Assembly (NCBI GenBank): GCA_040507985.1
Contig: JBEVNR010000043.1
Span: 1 to 26,276, forward strand
Source: JBEVNR01 sp040507985
GTDB taxonomy: Bacteria; Pseudomonadota; Alphaproteobacteria; Rickettsiales; UBA6187
Direction of reading: 5' to 3'
Length of the DNA stretch: 26,276 nt
In this document: positions 7,399 to 14,698 of the stretch, in pieces
Numbering within the stretch: the first letter of the stretch is position 1
Layout: every line of letters starts with the position of its first letter
Translations under genes and position numbers: made by a program
The notes under the pieces: model-generated
Told to the model about the DNA's origin: nothing
Databases searched by the model: none
The model's input: the letters and a program-made list of their open reading frames with translations, nothing else

Positions 7399-8382
7399 AT
7401 GGATTTTTCGGCGTTAAACGTCTTCGACCTCGTCATCGTGGCGCTTGTTTTTCTTTCCACGCTTTTTGCCTTTCTTCGCGGATTCATTCGCACCATTTTT
7501 TCCCTGATGTGCTGGACGCTCTCGGTCGTGTGCTCCGTGATGCTCGCGCCGTATCTGGTGCATTACCTTGAAGGGCACATGCATTCGGTGTGGGCGGTGC
7601 TGTTGATTTCTTACGTCGGCGGATTTCTCGTCGTATTTACGTTGTTCGCCATTTTATTCGGTTTTTTCGTGCGCATGGCGAGGCCCTGTTGCGACGGGTT
7701 CATCGATCGCTCACTGGGCGCGGCCCTGGGATTTTTGCGAGGCACGTTGCTGGCGTGCATCATATTTAGCGGAATCACATGGGCGCTGCGCGTCGTTTCC
7801 GACAACCGCGACAATCCGGACTATAAGGGACCTGAGTGGATGGCGAATGCGCAAAGCTATAATTTCCTCAGCGTATCCTCCGATTTTTTCGCCTCCTCCT
7901 TGCCAAAAGGGCTGCGTCACGGCATGGCGGCCGGGTTTGGCCGGATGGGCAATCTGGCGTCGTCGGTGGTCGATCCCGAAGGAGGCGGCGTCGGCGGCGT
8001 TCCGCCGATCACCGACAAAGGGCAGGAAACGCTCAACGCCGTTATCGCCGTTTTGCCGGAAAGACACATCGACCATATTGACGCCTATTTCGGGCCGGTC
8101 AGCTCGCGCATGATGGCGCCGGAAGAGATCGTCGATTTGCGCGCCCGGACCTTGCTTGCCTACGAAGACGCCGTAAAAAACGGGGAAATCATCGAGGAAA
8201 ACCGCCTTCCTTCCCCCGACGTCGCCTCGTTAAAGGCCGAAATACTGGCCCAGGCGGAGGCGTTGCAAAAAAACGAGATGAAGCGCGTCGAGGAAAGCGC
8301 AAAGAAAAACGCGGAAGATCCCGCCGCCTATAGCGCCGAAAAACTGAAGATGATGGAACGGCTATTAGACCAGTTTAAGTAG
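7399..8382 (+). CDS. CvpA family membrane protein, long C-terminal extension
   Basis: The first 135 residues form a CvpA (colicin V production) domain. Four hydrophobic segments lie at about 8-28, 33-52, 65-94 and 108-135, with the family-typical FDLVIVALVFLSTLFAFLRG start. The remaining 190 or so residues are hydrophilic and presumably cytoplasmic. They include a Gly/Pro-rich linker (about 190-210) and a charged, probably helical or coiled-coil end from about 255 on. The biochemical role of CvpA proteins is not settled, with links to envelope integrity. In many proteobacteria cvpA sits next to purF or mutS2/radA. Here it stands alone. Confidence 0.8.
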   Translation: MDFSALNVFDLVIVALVFLSTLFAFLRGFIRTIFSLMCWTLSVVCSVMLAPYLVHYLEGHMHSVWAVLLISYVGGFLVVFTLFAILFGFFVRMARPCCDGFIDRSLGAALGFLRGTLLACIIFSGITWALRVVSDNRDNPDYKGPEWMANAQSYNFLSVSSDFFASSLPKGLRHGMAAGFGRMGNLASSVVDPEGGGVGGVPPITDKGQETLNAVIAVLPERHIDHIDAYFGPVSSRMMAPEEIVDLRARTLLAYEDAVKNGEIIEENRLPSPDVASLKAEILAQAEALQKNEMKRVEESAKKNAEDPAAYSAEKLKMMERLLDQFK

Positions 8383-8562
8383 CTTTTTACGTCTTTTTTT
8401 CCTACGTATGCATAGGGTTTCGTATCGACTTTTCCCGGAGGCCGTCCTCGGTTCCTCACGTTCTCGAAGCCGCCGTCCTTATGAAAACCTAACCTGTCGC
8501 TAGAGGCTATGATTCATGTTTTTTCTCTATAGACACGCTCCTTCTTCGGCGACTGTCTTGTC

Positions 8563-8778
8563 TTAATCGCCCTTCGTCGTTAAGCGTTCTTGACGGGCGA
8601 TTTTGCCGTATGCGTTTAAGGCCATGAGCATGTCTTCTCCGACGGCTGTCCAGTCGCGCTCCAAAGCCCTCGGAACGATGCGCCGCACCTCCAGCAATTG
8701 GGCGGCGGAACGCACGCCAAGGGGAATGCCCGCCCCGGCGACGAAAAATTGCAAGGCTCGGCGGTAAACGATAAGCAA
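8563..8778 (-). CDS. Small hypothetical protein, TTG start
   Basis: I do not recognise this 71-residue product. The frame opens with TTG and has AAGGAG 10 bases upstream. A perfect TATAAT sits about 50 bases before the start on the same strand. Codon choice resembles the neighbouring genes. The protein starts with a modestly hydrophobic stretch (LIVYRRALQFFVAGAGIPLG) and continues as a charged, probably helical segment (VRRIVPRALERDWTAVGED). It lies alone between two genes on the other strand. No function is proposed. Confidence 0.45.
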   Translation of the reverse strand: MLIVYRRALQFFVAGAGIPLGVRSAAQLLEVRRIVPRALERDWTAVGEDMLMALNAYGKIARQERLTTKGD

Positions 8779-8825
8779 CCTGACGACGCTCCTTGCTTTT
8801 ATACTTAAGAGAAAATCTATTCTTG

Positions 8826-8856
8826 ATTATAGCGATAAAAGCAAAAGATGCGACAA
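8826..8856 (-). promoter_or_regulatory. Candidate promoter for the small minus-strand gene
   Basis: On the minus strand, TTGTCG (8856-8851) precedes a perfect TATAAT (8831-8826). The 19-base spacer is longer than ideal. The expected transcript start is about 40 bases before the TTG codon at 8778. Confidence 0.35.
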
Positions 8857-8862
8857 AAAACG

Positions 8863-8906
8863 CCTCAAAAAGTGCGCACAGCCTCCTCAAAAAGTGCATA
8901 CAGCCT
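8863..8906. repeat. 22-bp tandem direct repeat, two copies
   Basis: CCTCAAAAAGTGCGCACAGC at 8863 and CCTCAAAAAGTGCATACAGC at 8885, each continuing CT, are abutting copies that differ at two positions. A shorter diverged relative (TTTCAAAAGCGCATGCAGCC at 1049-1068) lies between the GST and mrcA genes. Confidence 0.75.
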
Positions 8907-9124
8907 AAAGCATGGCGCTTTTATTTCATTTTTTATTAAGCTATGCTGCGTATCTTCGCAGTTGCGAAAACGTACCTTCTTCACGTGAATGTCGAGGGAA
9001 GGAAGCGTCGGATCGCGGCTCGGCGCCTGCCTTTATAGGCTCCGCTTCGCCGCTCCTCGGTTCCTTGCCCGAACGTCACGTGGGTTTGGCATACATAAAC
9101 ACGATCATGACGGAGGCGCGCGCC

Positions 9125-10459
9125 ATGTATTTTACTCCGGCCAAATATAACGATTGGCTTTACACGTTTTTTGATTTGTACAAGCAGAGCCTACAGCCCT
9201 GGCGCCACCTATTGGTGCAGCAAATGGACGTCATGAAGGCGACCGGAAAATGTTATCGCTATTTTCGCTATGCCGCCGCCGGGATGGACGTGGCGGAAAG
9301 GCTGGTGCGCATTTACGAAAAACCGTCTTTCGGCATCGAAACCACGGAGATCGAGGGTAAAACCTATGAGGTGTACGAAGAAATAGTCAAACGTCGCCCT
9401 TTTGCGGATTTTCTGCATTTTCGCGTGCCTGGGGCGCCTCGCCGCCCTAAATTATTGGTGGTGCCGCCCTTGTCCGGCCATTTTTCGACCTTAACGCGGG
9501 GCACGTCGGAAGGGTTGCTTCCCTATATGGACGTCTACACCATCGACTGGAAGAATCCCCGTGACGTGCCCTTGTCGAAAGGACATTTTCATTTCGACGA
9601 TTTCGTTTCCTATTGCATGGATTTCATGCGACGGCTGGCGCCGGACCTGACGGTGCTCGCGGTGTGCCAGCCGTCGGTGCCGCTGGTGGCCGCCGCGTCG
9701 CTTATGAACGCCCAAAACGATCCCGGCGCCCCTTTATCCGTCGTGTTGATGGGGGGGCCGATCGACGCGCGAAAAAGCCCGACCGAAGTCAACGAGTACG
9801 CCGCCGGACGCACGATCGAATGGTTCGAGCAAAACGTGATTACCCGCGTGCCGGCATATTATCCGGGGGCGGGGAGGGCGGTATATCCCGGTTTTATGCA
9901 ATTGTTCGGGTTCCTTAACATGAATTTGAACTCGCACGTGCAAGCTTATTTCGATTTATATCGGAACTTGATCGTGGGCGACGGGGAAAGCGTGTCGGCG
10001 CATAAAAAATTCTACGACGAATATTTGTCGGTGATGGACTTGCCGGCCGAATTTTACCTGGAGACGGTTAACATGGTATTCAAGGAATATGCCCTGCCTT
10101 CCGGAACAATGACGGTAAACGGGCAAAGGGTGGACGTCGGAGACATAAAAAACACGTCCATTTTATGCATAGAAGGGGAACGCGACGATATTTCCGGCTT
10201 GGGACAAACGAAGGCGGCGCTCGATTTGGCCATGAACCTTGATCCGGCCCGCAAGCGTTACCACTTGCAAAAAGGGGTGGGGCATTACGGCATTTTCAAC
10301 GGACGTCGCTACCGAGAGGAAGTCGTCCCGGAATTGGTGCGTTTCGCCAAGGAGCAGATCGCGCAATACGGATCGCGCAGCGCCGCGCCTTCTTCCGAAG
10401 GGCCGGTCTCGGCGATCTCCGACGTTTCCGTTTCGCATGGGAAAAAAGGTAAAAGTTAA
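9125..10459 (+). CDS. phaZ: Intracellular polyhydroxybutyrate depolymerase
   Basis: PhaZ hydrolyses the PHB in storage granules to mobilise carbon. The start at 9125 is chosen because GGAGG lies 8 bases before it and the protein (about 444 residues) then begins as the family does (MYFTPAKYNDWLYTFFDLYK). Longer starts at 8912 or 9107 add unconserved sequence. The alpha/beta-hydrolase fold contains VVPPLSGHFSTLTRGT and the nucleophile motif AVCQPSVPLVAA. This places Cys at about 181, as in the Ralstonia intracellular depolymerase, where Cys replaces Ser. The likely acid is an Asp near 353 (EGERDDISG) and the base a His near 386 (GVGHYGIFNG). No PHB synthase or phasin gene lies nearby. Confidence 0.92.
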   Translation: MYFTPAKYNDWLYTFFDLYKQSLQPWRHLLVQQMDVMKATGKCYRYFRYAAAGMDVAERLVRIYEKPSFGIETTEIEGKTYEVYEEIVKRRPFADFLHFRVPGAPRRPKLLVVPPLSGHFSTLTRGTSEGLLPYMDVYTIDWKNPRDVPLSKGHFHFDDFVSYCMDFMRRLAPDLTVLAVCQPSVPLVAAASLMNAQNDPGAPLSVVLMGGPIDARKSPTEVNEYAAGRTIEWFEQNVITRVPAYYPGAGRAVYPGFMQLFGFLNMNLNSHVQAYFDLYRNLIVGDGESVSAHKKFYDEYLSVMDLPAEFYLETVNMVFKEYALPSGTMTVNGQRVDVGDIKNTSILCIEGERDDISGLGQTKAALDLAMNLDPARKRYHLQKGVGHYGIFNGRRYREEVVPELVRFAKEQIAQYGSRSAAPSSEGPVSAISDVSVSHGKKGKS

Positions 10460-10460
10460 G

Positions 10461-10487
10461 AAAATGCGCCGGGCCGTAGGCATTTTT
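10461..10487 (+). terminator. Possible terminator after phaZ
   Basis: AAAATGC (10461-10467) can pair with GCATTTT (10480-10486) around a GC-rich loop, and the right arm ends in a run of five T. The stem is AT-rich and short, so strength is doubtful. It ends exactly where the second foldback element begins. Confidence 0.35.
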
Positions 10488-10488
10488 A

Positions 10489-10651
10489 GGACTTACGCGA
10501 AACGTCGTCTTTTCGGTAATTTTGTCGTCATTTTCGTGCTCGAATCCTCACCCCCGCTTTCGCGGGGGCAGGCCTTCGCGTCTAGTACGCTGCGGTTCTG
10601 CGCACGAAAATTCCTTAAAATCCCTCAAAAATACTCGTTTCGCGTAAGTCC
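10489..10651. mobile_element. Second foldback (MITE-like) element, TA-flanked
   Basis: Perfect 19-bp inverted repeats (TTAGGACTTACGCGAAACG at 10486-10504 and its complement at 10636-10654) bound a non-coding element. Taking the outer TA as target duplication, the element is GGACTTACGC...GCGTAAGTCC, 163 bp. Two more inverted arms nest inside: ATTTTCGTGC with GCACGAAAAT (10530-10539/10602-10611), and the hairpin CCCCCGC-TTTC-GCGGGGG (10551-10568). The whole element could fold into one interrupted hairpin. It encodes no transposase. It fills the gap between the convergent phaZ and mtaB genes. Confidence 0.7.
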
Positions 10652-10668
10652 TAATTTTAATCCATACG

Positions 10669-11916
10669 CTAAAAAAGCGGATGGGCGTCGCACGCGACGC
10701 GTTGGCCGTCCGTTCCGATGACGCGATAGCGGGATATGCTTCCGGGAGCGGTTCCTTTCGGTAGCGTCGCGGGAATGAAGGAGGGAGAGCGGCCCGCGTC
10801 GTCGGCTTCCGCCAATATTTCAAGTTCCTTGCCGACGTGGGCGCGCAAGAAGGCGGCGCGGTTTTTGTCTCCCGCTTCCCTTAATTTGGCGGCGCGCTCC
10901 TTGCGGACCGGTTTCGGCACTTGCGGCATTTTCGCCGCGGGCGTGCCTTCCCGCGCGGAATAGGGAAAAACGTGCAAATAATGCAGTTCGGCCTCTTCCG
11001 TCAGGCGAAGCGTGTTAAGAAACATCTCGTCGGTTTCGGTAGGGAAGCCGGCGATGACGTCGGCCCCGAATCCGGTTTCCGGCCGAATCTTCCGCATCTC
11101 GGCGCAAAAACGCAACGCGTCGGCGCGGCTATGCCGGCGCTTCATGCGCTTTAAAATCATGTCGTCGCCCGCTTGCAACGATAGGTGGAAATAGGGCATG
11201 AATCGCGGCTCGTTCGCCGCCGCGTCCCATATGTCCTTGTCGACTTCCGCCACGTCGATGGAAGACAGGCGCAAGCGCGGCAGTTCCGGCACGTGCGCCA
11301 ATATGCGTTTTATCAACATGCCCAAGGTGGGAGCGCCGGGAAGGTCGCCGCCATAGCCGGAGACGTCGACGCCGGTAAGCACGACCTCCTTATAGCCTTG
11401 CTCGACCAGGCGCCGCACCCGTTCGACGACGGCGCCGGCCGGAGACGAACGGCTATCGCCCCGCCCGAAGGGAATGACGCAAAAGGTGCATCGGTGGTCG
11501 CAGCCGTTCTGCACCTCTAAAAACGCGCGGGTGCGCCCGTCGAACGCCGGCGCCATGTGGGGGGACAGGTTTTTTAGCGTCGCCGCGTCGCTGATGACGT
11601 CGCCCTCCGCAAGGTAGGATTCCGCCTTCGTTTTTTCGCCGTTGCCGACGATGCGGCTGACCTCGGGCATAGCGCGAAATTTTTCCGGGGCGATTTGTGC
11701 GGCGCAACCGGTGACGACGATTTCCTTTAGCGGATGCTCGCGGCGCAGCTTGCGTATCGTTTGCCGCACCTGCCGTTCGGCCTCGGCGGTGACGGCGCAG
11801 CTATTGACGACAATTACGTCGTCGCGTTTGCCCACATAGCCGCGTATGATCTCGCTTTCGTAAATATTTAATCGGCATCCGAAGGTGACGACGTTGTCGA
11901 AGCCGGGAGAAGACAT
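10669..11916 (-). CDS. mtaB: tRNA t6A37 methylthiotransferase
   Basis: MtaB converts N6-threonylcarbamoyladenosine at position 37 of certain tRNAs to its 2-methylthio form, using radical SAM chemistry. This 415-residue protein shows the N-terminal UPF0004 domain with three cluster cysteines (about 14, 40 and 71: FGCRLN, VNSCAV, VTGCAA). The radical SAM triad CDHRCTFC follows at 139-146. The C-terminal part fits the TRAM-like region. It starts 9 bases after the rnd stop, and its own ribosome-binding site is poor. Translation therefore probably depends on rnd. MiaB is the main alternative family, but the sequence favours MtaB (also called YqeV). Confidence 0.93.
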   Translation of the reverse strand: MSSPGFDNVVTFGCRLNIYESEIIRGYVGKRDDVIVVNSCAVTAEAERQVRQTIRKLRREHPLKEIVVTGCAAQIAPEKFRAMPEVSRIVGNGEKTKAESYLAEGDVISDAATLKNLSPHMAPAFDGRTRAFLEVQNGCDHRCTFCVIPFGRGDSRSSPAGAVVERVRRLVEQGYKEVVLTGVDVSGYGGDLPGAPTLGMLIKRILAHVPELPRLRLSSIDVAEVDKDIWDAAANEPRFMPYFHLSLQAGDDMILKRMKRRHSRADALRFCAEMRKIRPETGFGADVIAGFPTETDEMFLNTLRLTEEAELHYLHVFPYSAREGTPAAKMPQVPKPVRKERAAKLREAGDKNRAAFLRAHVGKELEILAEADDAGRSPSFIPATLPKGTAPGSISRYRVIGTDGQRVACDAHPLF

Positions 11917-11925
11917 GGAGGCGCG

Positions 11926-12552
11926 CTATTTCAAACTATGCGCAAATACGTCTTTTTCGTTCCATCCCGCCAAATCCAGCGCCACGCGGGTCGGAAGAAA
12001 AGAAAAGCATCGCTTCGCCAGGTCCGTTCGTCCTTCCCTTTCCAGCATGGCGTCGAGCCGGTCCTTCAGGCGATGCAAATATAACACGTCGTCGGCGGCG
12101 TAGGCGATTTGCTCCTTGCTGAGCGTTTTCGCTCCCCAGTCGGAGGATTGCTGCTGTTTCGATATTTTTACCTCAAGCAATTCGCCGCATAAATCTTTTA
12201 GTCCGTGCGCGTCGGTATAAGTGCGGGCGAGATACGAGGCGATTTTGGTGCAATAGACGTTCGCGACGTCGACGTTTAGGTGATGCTTAAGCGTCGCCAT
12301 GTCAAAGCGCGCGAAGTGAAAGATTTTCACCACGCTTTCGTCCTTCAACATCGCCCTTAAGTTGGGGGCGGAATAGTCCGTTCCGTCAAATTGCACGAGA
12401 TGCGCGTTTCCGTCGCCGAAACAGAGTTGCGCCACGCATAAACGGTCGCGAAAGGGCGATAGCCCCATGGTTTCGGTATCGACGGCCACGACGCCTTTAT
12501 CCTTATACGAAAAGACGGCGGGCATGTCGTTTTTATGGACGGCGTTAGGCAT
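11926..12552 (-). CDS. rnd: Ribonuclease D-like 3'-5' exonuclease (short form)
   Basis: This protein of about 208 residues carries only the DEDD exonuclease domain. It matches the short alphaproteobacterial RNase D rather than the long E. coli form with HRDC repeats. The metal-binding acids are visible in VAVDTETMGL, FHFARFDMATL and YAADDVLYLHRL. Its job is 3' trimming of tRNA and other structured RNA. The start at 12552 is chosen because MPNAVHKNDMPAVF matches the family's usual opening. The longer frame reaching 12645 would run into the candidate promoter itself. It is followed closely by mtaB, forming a tRNA-maturation pair. Confidence 0.9.
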   Translation of the reverse strand: MPNAVHKNDMPAVFSYKDKGVVAVDTETMGLSPFRDRLCVAQLCFGDGNAHLVQFDGTDYSAPNLRAMLKDESVVKIFHFARFDMATLKHHLNVDVANVYCTKIASYLARTYTDAHGLKDLCGELLEVKISKQQQSSDWGAKTLSKEQIAYAADDVLYLHRLKDRLDAMLEREGRTDLAKRCFSFLPTRVALDLAGWNEKDVFAHSLK

Positions 12553-12616
12553 GAGGGAAACCGAAGAATGGGCGCAAGATAAAACAAACATATATTTATG
12601 AACGTCTCCGCGACGC

Positions 12617-12645
12617 ATTGCAAGGAAAAAGAGTATGGTTGTCAA
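12617..12645 (-). promoter_or_regulatory. Candidate promoter for rnd-mtaB
   Basis: On the minus strand, a perfect TTGACA (12645-12640) is followed after 17 bases by TGCAAT (12622-12617). The expected transcript would begin near 12610, about 58 bases before the rnd ATG at 12552. Confidence 0.55.
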
Positions 12646-12706
12646 GGCGAAGATAAAAAATGCCGCGATTTAACGCATTAAATGGTAGCGCCATCGTAAA
12701 AAGCGC

Positions 12707-12735
12707 TTGCATAACGACACGCCTGTATATATCAT
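12707..12735 (+). promoter_or_regulatory. Candidate promoter for the 588-residue membrane protein
   Basis: TTGCAT (12707-12712), a 17-base spacer and TATCAT (12730-12735). It is divergent from the rnd promoter, with about 60 bases between the two -35 boxes. A leader of roughly 65 bases or more precedes either candidate start codon. Confidence 0.5.
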
Positions 12736-12807
12736 TCGGGCACCAATCTTATTGATACAGATTATTATTCTCAAAATACGTCGTTTCGTACCCTCGTACG
12801 CACATTC

Positions 12808-14574
12808 GTGTATCGCTCGTTATTTCCGCTCAAAATGGGATGGAGAAAGAAAATATCCGATGCGTGCTATCCGGTGATTGATTTCACCTCTAGCGATGTG
12901 GCAAGCCTGTTATACGATCTTAAATGGATCAAACAAAAGACGAAGAAAACATGTGCATTTTGGTTAAAAGCCATTCTTCCGTGGCTGTATATAGCGGGGT
13001 GGGTCGGATTAATATATATTTTTACCTTAATGAACAAGACGAGCTTCGGCGACGCGGTTTTTACCTTCCTCGAAAAACAAACTAACGTGCCGTTTTGGGC
13101 AATAGAATTTTTCATGCTATCCGTCGAAATTCTTGTTGCGATTGCCGTTTTTGATCCTTCCTTGCATGTTATCTCGGAGTTTTGGCCGTATATCGTTGTG
13201 TGCCTTATATTAGGGTCGGTGCCGGAAGGAGCGTATAGCTTGTTCATAGGCATATTAAAGGAACCTACCCCCCAAAACACCGGAGCGGGGCTGAGGATGA
13301 TATTATGCACGACGTTTTTTAATATAAACTGCATTGTGCCCGTTGTGCTCAATAAGGTGATTTGGAGGCTAAAAAAAGGTAAGGAACGTGAAGATTTTCT
13401 TCGTACCGGAAAAAAATCGCAAGCGATTTCGCATTTTATCTCTGACATAGTTACCACCCTTACCCTCATACACGTAGAACGTACAGGGGGAGTACACGCG
13501 GGAGTGATGGTGGCGTGGACGCTTAATACGATCGTTTTTCTGGTAATGTATTACGCTCATTTTCCCAAAGCGTTTCATGACATGAATAACCATACCCATC
13601 CTCCGCCGACACAAATTATTATGCGATGGCTAAAGGCTATCGGCAGCATGGCCACTCCGAATCTAAACGAAAAGAGGGACGCCATTAAGAATGGCAGTTT
13701 CTCTCCCGCCGCCAAAAAAAGGAGGTACGCGCTACTTTATCTCTTTGCCTTCAGTTATGCCGCGTTCATACTTTGCGTTCTGTTCTTTTATATGGGGGCG
13801 GTTGAAGGTCAAGTTCAGGCTATCATCCATAGAACCGGATGGGGGGTAAACACCTTAGAGGGAGGCTTGGTGGGAGGATTAACCTCCATCGTCGATATTT
13901 TCCTGATATCGATACTCATTCACCATGTGCAACGGTTGGATCTCATGTATACGATCATATACTTAACGTGCGTGGTCAATGGTCCCGTGGGCTTTAGTTT
14001 TCCGCTTTTCCTGCCATTTGCGATTAAAAGCAAAAGCGCATTCCTCCCTATCGATCACGGAACGCGTATATTTCTTCGTATTTTTATACCGATGAACATT
14101 ATTCCTAATGTGATACGCCTGTATTCCGTCATTGACCACATACCAAGAGTCTATAAAGAATACCGTTACCGTTATTATGCAGCAATGATCGCATACCGTA
14201 AAGATAAAGGTGAATTGTCCCTGCCCCCCGACCTTGAAGCAGGTCCTGCGACGTCTTCTTCTTTGACAACCGTTGAGATCGAATTGGAAACCTTAAGTAA
14301 GGACGTTGCGGTAGAAAGCCGTAGTGCTATGGTACAAGTATATGGGCAAGAAAGAGAAGCGGAAGATTCCCATCCCTTGCCGCCGCGTTCTATCTCGAAA
14401 CCGAATTGGCTCCTCATTCTAAGCAAGGTATGGAAAGATTTTGACGAAACGTATAGAATTAACCCCACGCAAGAGAGATTTAACTTTTGCTGGTTTTTAT
14501 TGTTTATAGTTTTCCTTATTTTACTGGATTCGGGATTTTCCGTTAATATTACCATGGGTTTTAAAAGTACATAA
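12808..14574 (+). CDS. Polytopic membrane protein of unknown function
   Basis: I do not recognise this protein. From the GTG at 12808 it has 588 residues. An ATG at 12835 (579 residues) is equally possible, and neither has a ribosome-binding site. About ten hydrophobic segments are visible, at roughly 55-75, 96-114, 123-145, 163-186, 231-253, 309-333, 352-372, 379-405, 417-441 and 556-579. A charged soluble stretch of about 110 residues separates the last two. The loops between segments 4-5 and 5-6 are basic. Its DNA is visibly more AT-rich than the neighbours: two hand-counted 60-base lines gave 42-43% GC. It stands alone with its own promoter. The base composition suggests transfer or relaxed constraint. 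No transporter motif was identified. Confidence 0.8.
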   Translation: MYRSLFPLKMGWRKKISDACYPVIDFTSSDVASLLYDLKWIKQKTKKTCAFWLKAILPWLYIAGWVGLIYIFTLMNKTSFGDAVFTFLEKQTNVPFWAIEFFMLSVEILVAIAVFDPSLHVISEFWPYIVVCLILGSVPEGAYSLFIGILKEPTPQNTGAGLRMILCTTFFNINCIVPVVLNKVIWRLKKGKEREDFLRTGKKSQAISHFISDIVTTLTLIHVERTGGVHAGVMVAWTLNTIVFLVMYYAHFPKAFHDMNNHTHPPPTQIIMRWLKAIGSMATPNLNEKRDAIKNGSFSPAAKKRRYALLYLFAFSYAAFILCVLFFYMGAVEGQVQAIIHRTGWGVNTLEGGLVGGLTSIVDIFLISILIHHVQRLDLMYTIIYLTCVVNGPVGFSFPLFLPFAIKSKSAFLPIDHGTRIFLRIFIPMNIIPNVIRLYSVIDHIPRVYKEYRYRYYAAMIAYRKDKGELSLPPDLEAGPATSSSLTTVEIELETLSKDVAVESRSAMVQVYGQEREAEDSHPLPPRSISKPNWLLILSKVWKDFDETYRINPTQERFNFCWFLLFIVFLILLDSGFSVNITMGFKST

Positions 14575-14698
14575 CATCCTCCCGCTCGCCGGTCGAGCCG
14601 CATACCAAAAAAATACTCTGCGTTGCTTTATGAAATTTCGGGCGTTAGGGGAACAAGGTAAAAAAAACGATAAAAATAAAATCCACGTTGTTCTTTTT

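Larger units (their letters stand above)
8779..9124. other. Intergenic region before phaZ with tandem repeat and palindromes
   Basis: No gene is called here. It contains a candidate promoter for the small minus-strand gene (8826-8856), a 22-bp tandem repeat (8863-8906), and two exact palindromes: TTCGCA-GT-TGCGAA (8955-8968) and TTCACGTGAA (8980-8989). The open reading frame of phaZ extends upstream to 8912, but those codons do not resemble the enzyme family. No clear promoter for phaZ was found. Confidence 0.5.

Noticed and set aside
8912..9124. N-terminal extension of phaZ, including an alternative ATG at 9107.
   Set aside because: The added residues do not resemble the depolymerase family, and GGAGG at 9112-9116 is ideally spaced for the ATG at 9125.
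12553..12645. Longer N-terminus of ribonuclease D.
   Set aside because: It overlaps the candidate TTGACA promoter on the same strand, and the start at 12552 matches the normal family N-terminus.
14575..14698. Possible terminator hairpin between the 588-residue gene and lptB (GCTCG/CGAGC).
   Set aside because: The stem is only 5 bp and not followed by a T-run in either direction.
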